Shown: in pieces, positions 16,273-23,949 of the stretch | How positions within the stretch are numbered: the first letter of the stretch is position 1 | Layout of the letters: every line of letters begins with the position of its first letter | Assembly (NCBI RefSeq): GCF_004005375.1 | Contig: NZ_RZUF01000030.1 | Location: 1 to 38,486, forward strand | Length of the DNA stretch: 38,486 bases | Direction of reading: 5' to 3' | From: Rheinheimera sediminis | GTDB taxonomy: Bacteria; Pseudomonadota; Gammaproteobacteria; Enterobacterales; Alteromonadaceae | Notes under the pieces: model-generated | Databases searched by the model: none | Told to the model about the DNA's origin: nothing | The model's input: the letters and a program-made list of their open reading frames with translations, nothing else | Program-made: the position numbers and the translations under genes

Positions 16273-19200
16273 CTAAGTTAAGTCGTCTGTCATTGTCATC
16301 AAAGACGCGTTACCACCAGCAGCAGTCGTATTGATAGTGACGGTTTTTTCTGTCACTAAACGGTGCAGCAACTGATGATCCGCAGGGCTGGTGACTAAAG
16401 CACTGATAGCGCCATCACGGGCCGCCATCCACTGCGCTGATAAGGCTTTCAGCGGGTTGGTGCCTTCAATCACAGCTGTCGCCAGAGCTGGATGAGCTAA
16501 CACTGCTTTTAAGGCTGGCAGCTTGACCCAATGGAACAGGTTGGCTGGTAGACCGGCTTGCAGTAACAACTTACGGCAGGTATCCATTTCTGCATACTGA
16601 GCCTCACCTGCAGTACTGACTACTGCATTACCAGAGACCAGAGCCGTGATTAACGCCAGCATCCAGTGTTGGAAGCTGCTGTGTTCGCTACGAATAAGCG
16701 CCACTACACCTTTGGCTTCCAGATGCAATTGGTTCGATTCACCTGTAGGTCCTGGCAGAGTGATAGGCTGAGCCAGCTCTTTTTCGATAAACTGCAGCTG
16801 TTCACGGGCCGCTGTGATCACCTCGTTTAAGTCGTGTTCTTGCTCTGATACCAGCTTGTTACCAGCCAGCTGAGCGATGAAACGACGTAATACAGAACCC
16901 CGATTCGTCACGTTTTGATTCAGCCATGCCACCTGAGCCACAGCCATTTGTTGCAGTTGAGTATTGAGCTGAGCATCAAAACCGCTGGCCGCTTCCAACT
17001 GCTGTTGTACAGCTGTATCCAAAGCAGGAGCTTGTAATTCATGTTCTTTCACCAGACGGCTTAAGTAGAACGGGCCACCGGCTTTAGGGCCAGTACCAGA
17101 TAAACCACGACCACCAAATGGCTGCACGCCGACCACAGCACCAATCATATTGCGGTTAATATAAATATTACCTGCTTTGATTTCGCTGGCTACTTTCATA
17201 GTGGTTTGCGCAATACGGCTATGGATCCCCATAGTCAGGCCATAACCTGTGGCATTAATTTGCTGAATGACTTTATCCAGCTCTTCGGCTTTAAAGCGGA
17301 TGATATGCACTACAGGGCCAAATACTTCACGTTCCAGCAGATTCAGGCTGCTGATTTCATATAAGCGTGGTGCGAAGAAGTAGTGATCGCCTGCAGCTGG
17401 TGCATCACAGACATAATGCAAGGTGGCTTTGCCTTCCAGATATTGCACATGCTGGTTTAAACGTTCTAACGCTTTGCTGTCAATCACAGGACCTAAGTCA
17501 GTGCTTAACCAGGCCGGATCGCCGACATGCAGCTCTTTCATCGCGCCTTTGATCATGGTGATGATCTTATCTGCCACATCTTCTTGCAGGAATAGCACAC
17601 GAAGGGCTGAACAACGTTGACCAGCGCTTTGGTAACCGGAAGAAATCACATCGTCCACCACTTGCTCAGGCAGAGCGGTAGAGTCAACAATCATGCAGTT
17701 CTGACCACCGGTTTCGGCTATTAGTGGTACTGGCTCGCCACCACGTTCGGCCAGTTTACGGGCAATCCAGGCTCCTGTTTCTGTTGAACCTGTAAACATC
17801 ACCGCCTGAATACGGCTGTCCGGTACTACATGTTCACCAACCTCTCGGCCAGGAGCTATCACCAGCTGCACCACATTGTCCGGGAAACCTGCGGCTTTCA
17901 TCAGCTCCAGACTACGCACAGCAATTAAGCTGGTTTGTTCTGCAGGCTTAGCTACTACTGTATTGCCGGCCACTAAAGCGGCGCTGACCTGACCTAAGAA
18001 AATAGCTAATGGGAAGTTCCACGGGCTGATACAAAGCACGACACCACGAGCTTGGGATTTTTGCAGATTCTTGGTCGCTTCAGTGGCGTAATAACGGCAG
18101 AAATCCACAGCTTCACGCACTTCGGCCATGCTATCGCCCACTGTTTTACCTGCTTCTTTAATACATAAAGCCAGTAATTCGTCGCGGTGTAATTCCAGCT
18201 GATCCGCCAGTTTATTTAAAAGCGCAGCGCGTTCAGTTACAGCAGTCGCTGACCAGGCTGGGAATGCAGCTTCAGCGTTAGTTACCGTCTGTTCCATCTG
18301 AGCACTGTTGCTGTGATGATGGAAACCTATCACTTCTTTGGTGTTGGCCGGGTTCGTCACAGCAACAGCACCTGCTGGTACTTCAATCTGGCTGACAGAC
18401 GCGAGCCATGTATCCATAGCTTCGCGCATAGCCGTCACTTGATCGACATCGGTAAAGTCCTGACCTTTAGAGTTCAGGCGGGCCGAACCGTACAGCTGAT
18501 CTGGTAACGGAATAGAGTTATTACGTTTTTTGCTCCAGGCACGTACTGTTTCTACCGGATCTTTTAATAAAGACTCGACCGGAATATTTTCATCCACAAT
18601 GTTGTTTACGAAGGAGCTGTTAGCACCGTTTTCTAATAAACGACGCACCAAATAAGCCAGCAGGTCAGAGTGTTCACCAACAGGGGCATAAATACGACAA
18701 GGAACTTTGTCATCCGCCACCACCTGGTCGAACAATGCATCGCCCATACCATGTAAACGCTGGAACTCATACCCAGTGCGATCCGGTGCCATTTCTAAAA
18801 TAGTGGCAACTGTGTAAGCGTTGTGAGTAGCGAACATAGGGTAAATGCTATCGCGGTATTCCAGCATCTTTTTGGCGCACGCCTGATAAGACACATCGGT
18901 CGATGGCTTACGGCTGAACACCGGGAAGTCGCTTAAACCTTCGGTCTGGCTGACTTTTACTTCCGTATCCCAGTACGCGCCTTTGACCAGACGCACCATC
19001 ATTTTACGGCCGACTTTTACTGTCAGCTCGCGCAGCCATTCAATGACGAACAAACCACGTTTGGAGTAGGCCTGAACTGCTAAACCAAAACCTTCCCAGC
19101 CGTTTAATTCAGGATCTGAGAATACAGCTTCGATAATATCCAAAGACAAATCTAAACGGTCGGCTTCTTCAGCATCGACAGTAAAGCTGATGTCATAAGC

Positions 19201-20046
19201 TTTGGCAGCAACAGCCAGTTGCTTTAAGCGTGGCACTAATTCATTGATCACACGGTCACGATGGGTAAATTCGTAGCGTGGGTGAATGGCCGACAATTTC
19301 ACTGAAATACCAGGGCTTTTTAATGGGCCTCGTTTTTTCGCTGCGGTGCCTATGACTTTAATTGCCATCATGTAGCTGTCGAAATAACGGTTGGCGTCGT
19401 CCATAGTACGGGCGCCTTCACCCAGCATATCGTACGAATAAGTAAAACCTTTGCTTTCCAGCTCTACGGCACGTTCTACCGCTTTTTCAATGCTGGTGCC
19501 CATCACAAACTGGGTGCCCATAATTTGCATGGCATAACGCACGGCCTGACGGATCACTGGCTCGCCCATACGACCACAAGTGCGTTTTAATAAACCAAAC
19601 TGAGCTTTTTTCTGGTCGTCGCTGTAATTCACCAGCTTGCCGGTTAGCAATAAACCCCAGGCCGAAATATTTACAAATATAGATTCGCTATTGCCTAAAT
19701 GCGAGCTCCAATCGCCGTTGGATAACTTGTCGCGGATCAGCAAGTCAGCCGTATGTTTGTCTGGCACCCGCAACAAGGCTTCAGCTAAACACATCAGCAC
19801 TAAACCTTCTTCGGTCGACAACGAAAACTCGTTCAGCAATGCGTCTACACCACCTTTACCCACCTGAGCTTCACGGATATTCACCACCAACTGGCGGGCT
19901 TTTTCCCAGGCACGGCTGCGCGCCGCAGGGCCAATATCAGCAATAGGCAATAAGTTGTTAAGTACCTGATCTTCATCAGCGCGGTAATGGTCGCGCATGG
20001 TTTGACGAATAGCGTGACTAGTGGTCAGTTGGCCTTGGAATAACAT
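16273..20046 (-). CDS. putA: Bifunctional proline dehydrogenase / P5C dehydrogenase
   Basis: A 1257-residue enzyme that oxidises proline to glutamate in two steps with substrate channelling. The flavin-dependent proline dehydrogenase barrel spans about 130-480 (GISVKLSAIHPRYEF, DAEEADRLDLSLDI, RLVKGAYWDTEVK, RIYAPVGEHSDLLAYLVRRLLENGANSSFV). The NAD-dependent aldehyde dehydrogenase domain follows, with AETGGQNCMIV and the catalytic cysteine in GQRCSA (about 812). A C-terminal aldehyde-dehydrogenase-like domain fills the last 200 residues. The N-terminal ribbon-helix-helix of E. coli PutA (1320 aa) is absent, so it should not repress its own gene; the divergent Lrp-type gene is the likely regulator. 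Confidence 0.97.
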   Translation of the reverse strand: MLFQGQLTTSHAIRQTMRDHYRADEDQVLNNLLPIADIGPAARSRAWEKARQLVVNIREAQVGKGGVDALLNEFSLSTEEGLVLMCLAEALLRVPDKHTADLLIRDKLSNGDWSSHLGNSESIFVNISAWGLLLTGKLVNYSDDQKKAQFGLLKRTCGRMGEPVIRQAVRYAMQIMGTQFVMGTSIEKAVERAVELESKGFTYSYDMLGEGARTMDDANRYFDSYMMAIKVIGTAAKKRGPLKSPGISVKLSAIHPRYEFTHRDRVINELVPRLKQLAVAAKAYDISFTVDAEEADRLDLSLDIIEAVFSDPELNGWEGFGLAVQAYSKRGLFVIEWLRELTVKVGRKMMVRLVKGAYWDTEVKVSQTEGLSDFPVFSRKPSTDVSYQACAKKMLEYRDSIYPMFATHNAYTVATILEMAPDRTGYEFQRLHGMGDALFDQVVADDKVPCRIYAPVGEHSDLLAYLVRRLLENGANSSFVNNIVDENIPVESLLKDPVETVRAWSKKRNNSIPLPDQLYGSARLNSKGQDFTDVDQVTAMREAMDTWLASVSQIEVPAGAVAVTNPANTKEVIGFHHHSNSAQMEQTVTNAEAAFPAWSATAVTERAALLNKLADQLELHRDELLALCIKEAGKTVGDSMAEVREAVDFCRYYATEATKNLQKSQARGVVLCISPWNFPLAIFLGQVSAALVAGNTVVAKPAEQTSLIAVRSLELMKAAGFPDNVVQLVIAPGREVGEHVVPDSRIQAVMFTGSTETGAWIARKLAERGGEPVPLIAETGGQNCMIVDSTALPEQVVDDVISSGYQSAGQRCSALRVLFLQEDVADKIITMIKGAMKELHVGDPAWLSTDLGPVIDSKALERLNQHVQYLEGKATLHYVCDAPAAGDHYFFAPRLYEISSLNLLEREVFGPVVHIIRFKAEELDKVIQQINATGYGLTMGIHSRIAQTTMKVASEIKAGNIYINRNMIGAVVGVQPFGGRGLSGTGPKAGGPFYLSRLVKEHELQAPALDTAVQQQLEAASGFDAQLNTQLQQMAVAQVAWLNQNVTNRGSVLRRFIAQLAGNKLVSEQEHDLNEVITAAREQLQFIEKELAQPITLPGPTGESNQLHLEAKGVVALIRSEHSSFQHWMLALITALVSGNAVVSTAGEAQYAEMDTCRKLLLQAGLPANLFHWVKLPALKAVLAHPALATAVIEGTNPLKALSAQWMAARDGAISALVTSPADHQLLHRLVTEKTVTINTTAAGGNASLMTMTDDLT

Positions 20047-20180
20047 AGGGTTTTAATCCAGTGAATTGAAAAAAATTATGCTGCATTTTAGTGAAAGCGC
20101 AGCCCTATTTGGTGGTTTCTTTTTTAAACTAACCTTATATAATTCGGTTTATAAATCATAAAACCAGAAAAAATACTGCC
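20047..20180. promoter_or_regulatory. putA / Lrp-type regulator divergent control region
   Basis: A 134-bp A+T-rich intergenic region. A perfect TATAAT at 20138-20143 points toward the regulator but has no good -35 (GTTTCT). A CATAAT lies upstream of putA on the minus strand. Weak core promoters suggest activator control, and Lrp-family proteins favour such A+T-rich DNA. Exact sites cannot be called. Confidence 0.4.
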
Positions 20181-20690
20181 ATGACTCAAAGCGCCAAAGG
20201 CCGGTTACCGGACCGTATCGACATGACAATTCTAGACACGCTGCAAAAAGATGGACGTATTTCTAATGTCGAACTGGCAAAAAAGGTCAACTTAAGCCCA
20301 AGCCCTTGCATAGACAGGGTTCGCAAGCTGGAGCAGGACGGTTTTATTGAAGGCTATGGTGCCCGTTTAAATGCCAGCAAGTTGGGTTTTGGTACTGCCG
20401 CTTTTATTCAGGTGACGCTGGATAGAACCACAGGCGCGGTGTTTGATCAGTTTCGTGATGCGGTGGTGAAAATCCCTCAAGTGGCTGAATGCCATATGGT
20501 GGCCGGTGGTTTTGATTATCTGCTGAAGTTGCGCTTATCCAGTATGGAGGCGTATCGCGGTGTATTGGGCTTGATTGTGGATTTGCCAGGCGTGTTACAG
20601 ACTCATACTTATGTGGTGATAGAGCAGGTCAAGCAGGATGCGGGTTTGCCTTTGAAGTTTGCTGCGGCGCCGGAGGGGAAGGCTGAATAA
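20181..20690 (+). CDS. putR: Lrp/AsnC-family regulator, probable proline-responsive PutR
   Basis: A 169-residue Lrp/AsnC protein. The N-terminal helix-turn-helix is clear (DMTILDTLQKDGRISNVELAKKVNLSPSPCIDRVRKLEQDGFIEGY, about 14-58), followed by the RAM effector domain (IQVTLDR..., VAECHMVAGGFDYLLKL, LPGVLQTHTYVVIEQVK). It is divergent from putA, which lacks its own DNA-binding domain, so a role as proline-responsive activator like PutR is inferred. It resembles Lrp closely enough that a broader leucine-type regulator cannot be excluded. The symbol is given on context. Confidence 0.8.
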   Translation: MTQSAKGRLPDRIDMTILDTLQKDGRISNVELAKKVNLSPSPCIDRVRKLEQDGFIEGYGARLNASKLGFGTAAFIQVTLDRTTGAVFDQFRDAVVKIPQVAECHMVAGGFDYLLKLRLSSMEAYRGVLGLIVDLPGVLQTHTYVVIEQVKQDAGLPLKFAAAPEGKAE

Positions 20691-20756
20691 CTTTTGTTAA
20701 TTGGCATGGTGCAGCGGTGCTTGTATCTGCTTACCGTGGTTTTGAGTCAATTGTAG

Positions 20757-20777
20757 GGGCGGGTCTTGTACCCGCCC
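20757..20777. repeat. REP-like GC hairpin
   Basis: GGGCGGGT / ACCCGCCC (20757-20764, 20770-20777) is a perfect 8-bp stem with loop CTTGT, about 65 bp after the regulator stop. It resembles common intergenic repeats and could stop its transcription, although no U-run follows. Confidence 0.6.
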
Positions 20778-20868
20778 GTCTATTTGTATTCAGCGATCAC
20801 TGATAGCGAATGGTTGGCAGCAGTCAATAATGCAATGTTCTGAGTTCAAAGCGTTTCGCCGCTGGCGA

Positions 20869-21057
20869 GATACTTTCTTTTGCTTCGCCAAAAGAAAGTA
20901 TCCAAAGCAAGAAAGTGCAGGAAGCACTTTCTAACAGCCGAAGGCTGGCCCGTAGGGTGAATTACATGGATGTAATTCATAAAAGGCGACCCCAGGTCGC
21001 AGCGACAACGCTTGCGTTGAACAGCTTTAGCTGGCCCCGAAGGGGTACGAACGAAGT
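20869..21057. repeat. String of perfect short hairpins (structured intergenic repeat)
   Basis: Successive palindromes: GATACTTTCTTTTG / CAAAAGAAAGTATC (20869-20902), AGAAAGTGC / GCACTTTCT (around 20910-20932), CAGCC / GGCTG just after, GAATTACAT / ATGTAATTC (around 20960-20979), GCGACC / GGTCGC (around 20986-21001) and CCCC / GGGG around a CGAA type loop (around 21034-21045). This density of hairpins is typical of mosaic intergenic repeats in Pseudomonas and Shewanella-type genomes. Confidence 0.65.
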
Positions 21058-21178
21058 GAGTATAAAGCCCGGCCCAAAATCGTGCGTCCAAGGCGGCTGG
21101 GTAACTCGCTCGTCGCTACCGGCTCCTCACTCAAACACTCCCAGCCTTAAAACCTTGGCCACCCAATTTTTCTGGGTT

Positions 21179-21218
21179 CATTCGGCGGCAAGCCAATAGC
21201 TTGGCTTGCCGCCGAATG
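21179..21218. repeat. 18-bp perfect hairpin with tetraloop
   Basis: Arms 21179-21196 and 21201-21218 are exact reverse complements (CATTCGGCGGCAAGCCAA and its complement) around the loop TAGC. No U-run follows on either strand, so it is not a standard terminator. Confidence 0.9.
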
Positions 21219-21255
21219 GACGTACTGAGCTCAGCGAAGTACCGGAACCGCGCCC

Positions 21256-21564
21256 CAATGGGGATTTGGTGCCAGTAGTTGGTCTTTTCTCTGATTGGAT
21301 GCAATGAGCTAAAAACGGAAATGACGCACACCGCAAGACTTGACCCCACTGGTGGGCACAATGGGGATTTGGTGCCAGTAGTTGGTCTTTTCTCTGATTG
21401 GATGCAATGAGCTAAAAACGGAAATGACGCACACCGCAAGACTTGACCCCACTGGTGGGCACAATGGGGATTTGGTGCCAGTAGTTGGTCTTTTCTCTGA
21501 TTGGATGCAATGAGCTAAAAACGGAAATGACGCACACCGCAAGACTTGACCCCACTGGTGGGCA
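21256..21564. repeat. Three identical 103-bp tandem repeats
   Basis: Copies lie at 21256-21358, 21359-21461 and 21462-21564 with no differences between them. The unit begins CAATGGGGATTTGGTGCC and ends CCACTGGTGGGCA. Since 103 is not a multiple of 3, the reading frame rotates in each copy and the array does not encode a repeated peptide. Full identity suggests recent amplification or ongoing homogenisation. Confidence 0.95.
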
Positions 21565-21887
21565 ACGTGGTCCCTGTGAGTAATCTCGGCTCGAAGGTCC
21601 TTTAATAGCTCAGAGTCTGCACATGTTTTCGAAAAGACTTTGAGCAGTGTTCCCAATGCCGCATTGCTGTAATCTTGGCCTTCAAATCCGAAGTGTAAGT
21701 CATTGCCAATCCGATATTTCACTATTTCAAAGTAGTCGTGGAAATATGTTTTAATACGAGCCTCGATCAACTGGTAGCCGCTAAGCGTTATAGTGACTAT
21801 TTCTTTGTAACTCGATTCTTGGGTAACTTTATCCATAGAAATTTCACCTAACAATCCAGCTTCTAAGCCTGCCCGCAAATCGAACAT
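21555..21887 (-). pseudogene. Truncated HEPN-like gene
   Basis: From ATG 21887 the minus strand encodes about 110 plausible residues: helical, charged, with ALGTLLKVFSK and ELLKDLRAEITHRDHVAH. The last segment fits the HEPN R-x(4-6)-H motif (R-DHVA-H), and the layout resembles HEPN-type helical proteins with an RN-x-x-AH ending. After this the frame enters the 103-bp repeats, where reading continues through unrelated sequence to about 192 residues. It is therefore a fragment whose 3' part was lost or replaced. The exact family is unverified, and the final A-H codons already lie in the repeat edge. Confidence 0.6.
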
Positions 21888-22195
21888 ATTTTGGCCGCAC
21901 TTTGATAATTTCTGGTGATACCAAGCTAGTGCTGATGTAACTTTATTTCAATATGTTTTTCTGAAACCACAAAAATTAATGGTGGGAAATTTTGCGTAGG
22001 TAGTACAGAAGTTGTTCAGATTTTTACGGTACTAATTGAAGTAATTTAAGTCACTACTGCTCTATATATTTATGGCCAAAAAAAGCGGAAGCAGAAAAAA
22101 TTTAAACCAGACGCTGAGCCTTTATAACCAACTCAGCACCTGATTTTTCAACAATAAATAGCGGTATTTCAGAGGGTAAGGCTAACAGCCTTCAA
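21888..22195. other. Gene-free stretch between the truncated gene and ygiM
   Basis: A+T-rich, with no gene seen. A 6-bp stem GCTGAG / CTCAGC (22113-22118, 22132-22137) and a short hairpin AAGGCT / AGCCTT (22178-22192) lie downstream of the ygiM stop; neither has a proper U-run. Confidence 0.5.
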
Positions 22196-22819
22196 TCACA
22201 TCCAGCGTTCTTTGCGGCGGCGGCCCGGGATTAGGGATGGAACCACTAAACCAAATATCAAACCGGCGAAACCCAGGATGGAACCTAATACCATTTTGTC
22301 TTGCCAGAAGGCGGATGGTTTTTCCTGCAGTTGTGTGGTCAGCAGTGCAATAGTTTGCTGCGCAGTAGCTGTGGCTTTTTCTGCTTGTTGCACTGCGGCG
22401 TCGGTTTCATTCAGTTGTTGTTGCAGTTGCTCTTTTTCCTGCTGTAACTGGGCAACTATAGTTTGTTGTTGTTGCAGTTGTTGTTGCAACTCAACAGTCT
22501 GACCACCAAATACCGGAGTTAAGCTAACGTACTGTTTTAAAATCCAGCCAGTGCGGCCTTTGCTGTCGGTCAGTTGCCAGTAATCTGAAGTGCTATCTTC
22601 TGCCAGTAGTTTAATTTCTTCGCCAGCGGCAATGCTGCCAATAATTTTAAAGTCGCGGCCTGGGCCGTTGTACAGATAAGTGATCAGCCTATCGCTGATA
22701 TAGGCATTTTGTGGGCTGACCGGAGTGCCTGTTATTTCTTGTTGTGCAGTGACGCTTGTGCTTAGCAACACTGTGGCTAGTAGCATTCCTGCTCGCCATG
22801 TTCTTGAGGTGATCAACAT
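22196..22819 (-). CDS. ygiM: SH3-domain and membrane-anchor protein (YgiM type)
   Basis: A 208-residue envelope protein, like E. coli YgiM (206 aa). Residues 1-26 look like a signal peptide (ending STSVTA before QQE). A bacterial SH3 domain follows (about 30-98: YLYNGPGRDFKIIGSIAAGEEIKLL ... GRTGWILKQYVS), then a glutamine-rich coiled coil (about 105-165), a transmembrane helix (about 178-196) and a basic tail RRRKERW. ATG 22819 is chosen because AGGA lies 6 bases before it and it restores the signal peptide; an upstream start at 22960 would read through the ERIC-like repeat. The function is not established. The position beside ygiF is the same as in E. coli. Confidence 0.88.
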   Translation of the reverse strand: MLITSRTWRAGMLLATVLLSTSVTAQQEITGTPVSPQNAYISDRLITYLYNGPGRDFKIIGSIAAGEEIKLLAEDSTSDYWQLTDSKGRTGWILKQYVSLTPVFGGQTVELQQQLQQQQTIVAQLQQEKEQLQQQLNETDAAVQQAEKATATAQQTIALLTTQLQEKPSAFWQDKMVLGSILGFAGLIFGLVVPSLIPGRRRKERWM

Positions 22820-22906
22820 AAAAATCCTAAAAAAACCGACCAACATCTGGCCAAAATGGAGAATTGAGCCGATCATAGGCCAGATAGTTATCAATTGACA
22901 AGAGCT

Positions 22907-23034
22907 TAAATCCGTTGTACTTGAAGTTGCAGTTTTGTTGGCTAGGTTCTCTCGCTCCAATCACATAGTTTACCTATGTTCATGGGGATTTATTCGCTTG
23001 CCGCCGCATTGCAACACCAATTACTTAGGGTATA
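22907..23034 (-). repeat. ERIC-like palindromic repeat, copy 2
   Basis: Read on the minus strand it starts TATACCC and aligns along its length with copy 1 (8188-8314), including ATCCCCATGAACAT, the palindrome ACATAG-GTAAA-CTATGT and CAACAAAACTGCA. The far end is worn (GGATTTA instead of GGGTATA). It fills most of the ygiM-ygiF intergenic space, so both promoters must lie in or beside it. Confidence 0.75.
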
Positions 23035-23066
23035 AAAAGCCTTTACAGAACAGGAAATAAGCCGCT

Positions 23067-23942
23067 ATGGCGATGGAAGCTGAACTTAAATTTTTACTTA
23101 CCCAAAGCATGCTACCTGCTTTGGACTCTGTATGGCAGCAGCTGGCAGTCACTGTATTGAAGCATGAAAGCGTACAGTTACTGAATGCGTATTATGAAAC
23201 TGACGATCTGTGGTTTCGCCGTTTTGACGCTGGTTTACGAACCCGGCTGAAAAAAGGTCAGTTTGAACAAACCATCAAGTTAGCAGGGCAGCAGCATGGT
23301 GGTTTGCATCTGCGGCCTGAGTACAACCTGCCTTGTACTTCGGTTTGGCCTGAACTCAATGCTTTTCCTGCTGAAATCTGGCCTCAGGGTACAGATTTAA
23401 CACAGCTGCAAAGTCAATTAAAACAGCTGTTTCGCACTGACTTTGTTCGTCAAAGTTGGTTGTTAACGCTAGCGGATGGCAGCACAGTCGAAGCTGTGTT
23501 GGATCAGGGCGAAGTAGTGTCAGGCGAGCAGCGCGAAGCGATATTTGAGCTGGAACTGGAGCTGCAACAAGGTGATGTAAAAGCTTTGTTTGAGTTATCA
23601 CGTCAGTTAGTCCAATTGTTGCCGCTGCGGTTGGGCTGGCAGTCCAAGGCTGAGCGCGGTTATCGCTTGGTGCAGAATCAGCCTTTGGTTTTTACGCCAG
23701 CCGACAACAGTAGTACAGCGGCTTTATTAAAATCGTTGCAGTATCACGAAAGCTATTTTTTACGTAGTCAGGATTCAGAGTCATGGCAGGTGATCGAGCA
23801 ATGTATTAAGGCCTTATCTGTGATCTCGGCAGACTTCGCCGCTTTGACGCTGCCTGATGTGACACAAGCCTTGAGTTTTTTCAGCAGTGCAGCTTATAAC
23901 TGTGCGCTGTTAAATTGTTCTGAATCTTTGTTTTCTGCCTGA
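23067..23942 (+). CDS. ygiF: CYTH-domain inorganic triphosphatase, YgiF type, short form
   Basis: A 291-residue protein whose N-terminal 200 residues form a CYTH triphosphate tunnel domain with the E-x-E-x-K signature (E4, E6, K8) and basic strand residues such as LRTRLKKGQFEQTIKL. E. coli YgiF (433 aa) hydrolyses inorganic triphosphate and carries a C-terminal CHAD domain. Here only about 85 helical residues follow CYTH, so CHAD is missing or reduced. Position next to glnE (7-bp gap) is conserved. The ribosome site AGGA is rather far (11 bases) from the ATG. Confidence 0.88.
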   Translation: MAMEAELKFLLTQSMLPALDSVWQQLAVTVLKHESVQLLNAYYETDDLWFRRFDAGLRTRLKKGQFEQTIKLAGQQHGGLHLRPEYNLPCTSVWPELNAFPAEIWPQGTDLTQLQSQLKQLFRTDFVRQSWLLTLADGSTVEAVLDQGEVVSGEQREAIFELELELQQGDVKALFELSRQLVQLLPLRLGWQSKAERGYRLVQNQPLVFTPADNSSTAALLKSLQYHESYFLRSQDSESWQVIEQCIKALSVISADFAALTLPDVTQALSFFSSAAYNCALLNCSESLFSA

Positions 23943-23949
23943 GGTACTG

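Larger units (their letters stand above)
20691..21255. other. Gene-free accessory region with many hairpins
   Basis: No credible gene. Open frames here, on both strands, run straight through palindromes and have repeat-type composition. From left to right it holds a REP-like hairpin (20757-20777), the hairpin string beginning at 20869 and the 18-bp hairpin at 21179-21218. The tandem repeat array begins at 21256. Confidence 0.7.

Noticed and set aside
20846-21199. Overlapping open frames of 81 and 94 residues on the two strands
   Set aside because: They run through a series of perfect hairpins and have repeat-derived composition; no starts with ribosome sites.
21131-21439. A 102-residue frame with repeated peptides such as ASFPFLAHCIQSEKRPTTGTK
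   Set aside because: The repeats arise from the 103-bp array read in rotating frames and do not indicate a protein.
21256-21564. Possible CRISPR array
   Set aside because: The three 103-bp copies are identical and contiguous, without spacers between short repeats; no cas genes are nearby.
22212-22502. A cysteine- and serine-rich frame on the + strand
   Set aside because: It is the antisense of the glutamine-rich coiled coil of ygiM; its composition is a by-product of CAG/CAA repeats.
22820-22960. A longer start for ygiM
   Set aside because: It reads through the ERIC-like repeat and would bury the signal peptide; ATG 22819 has a good AGGA site.
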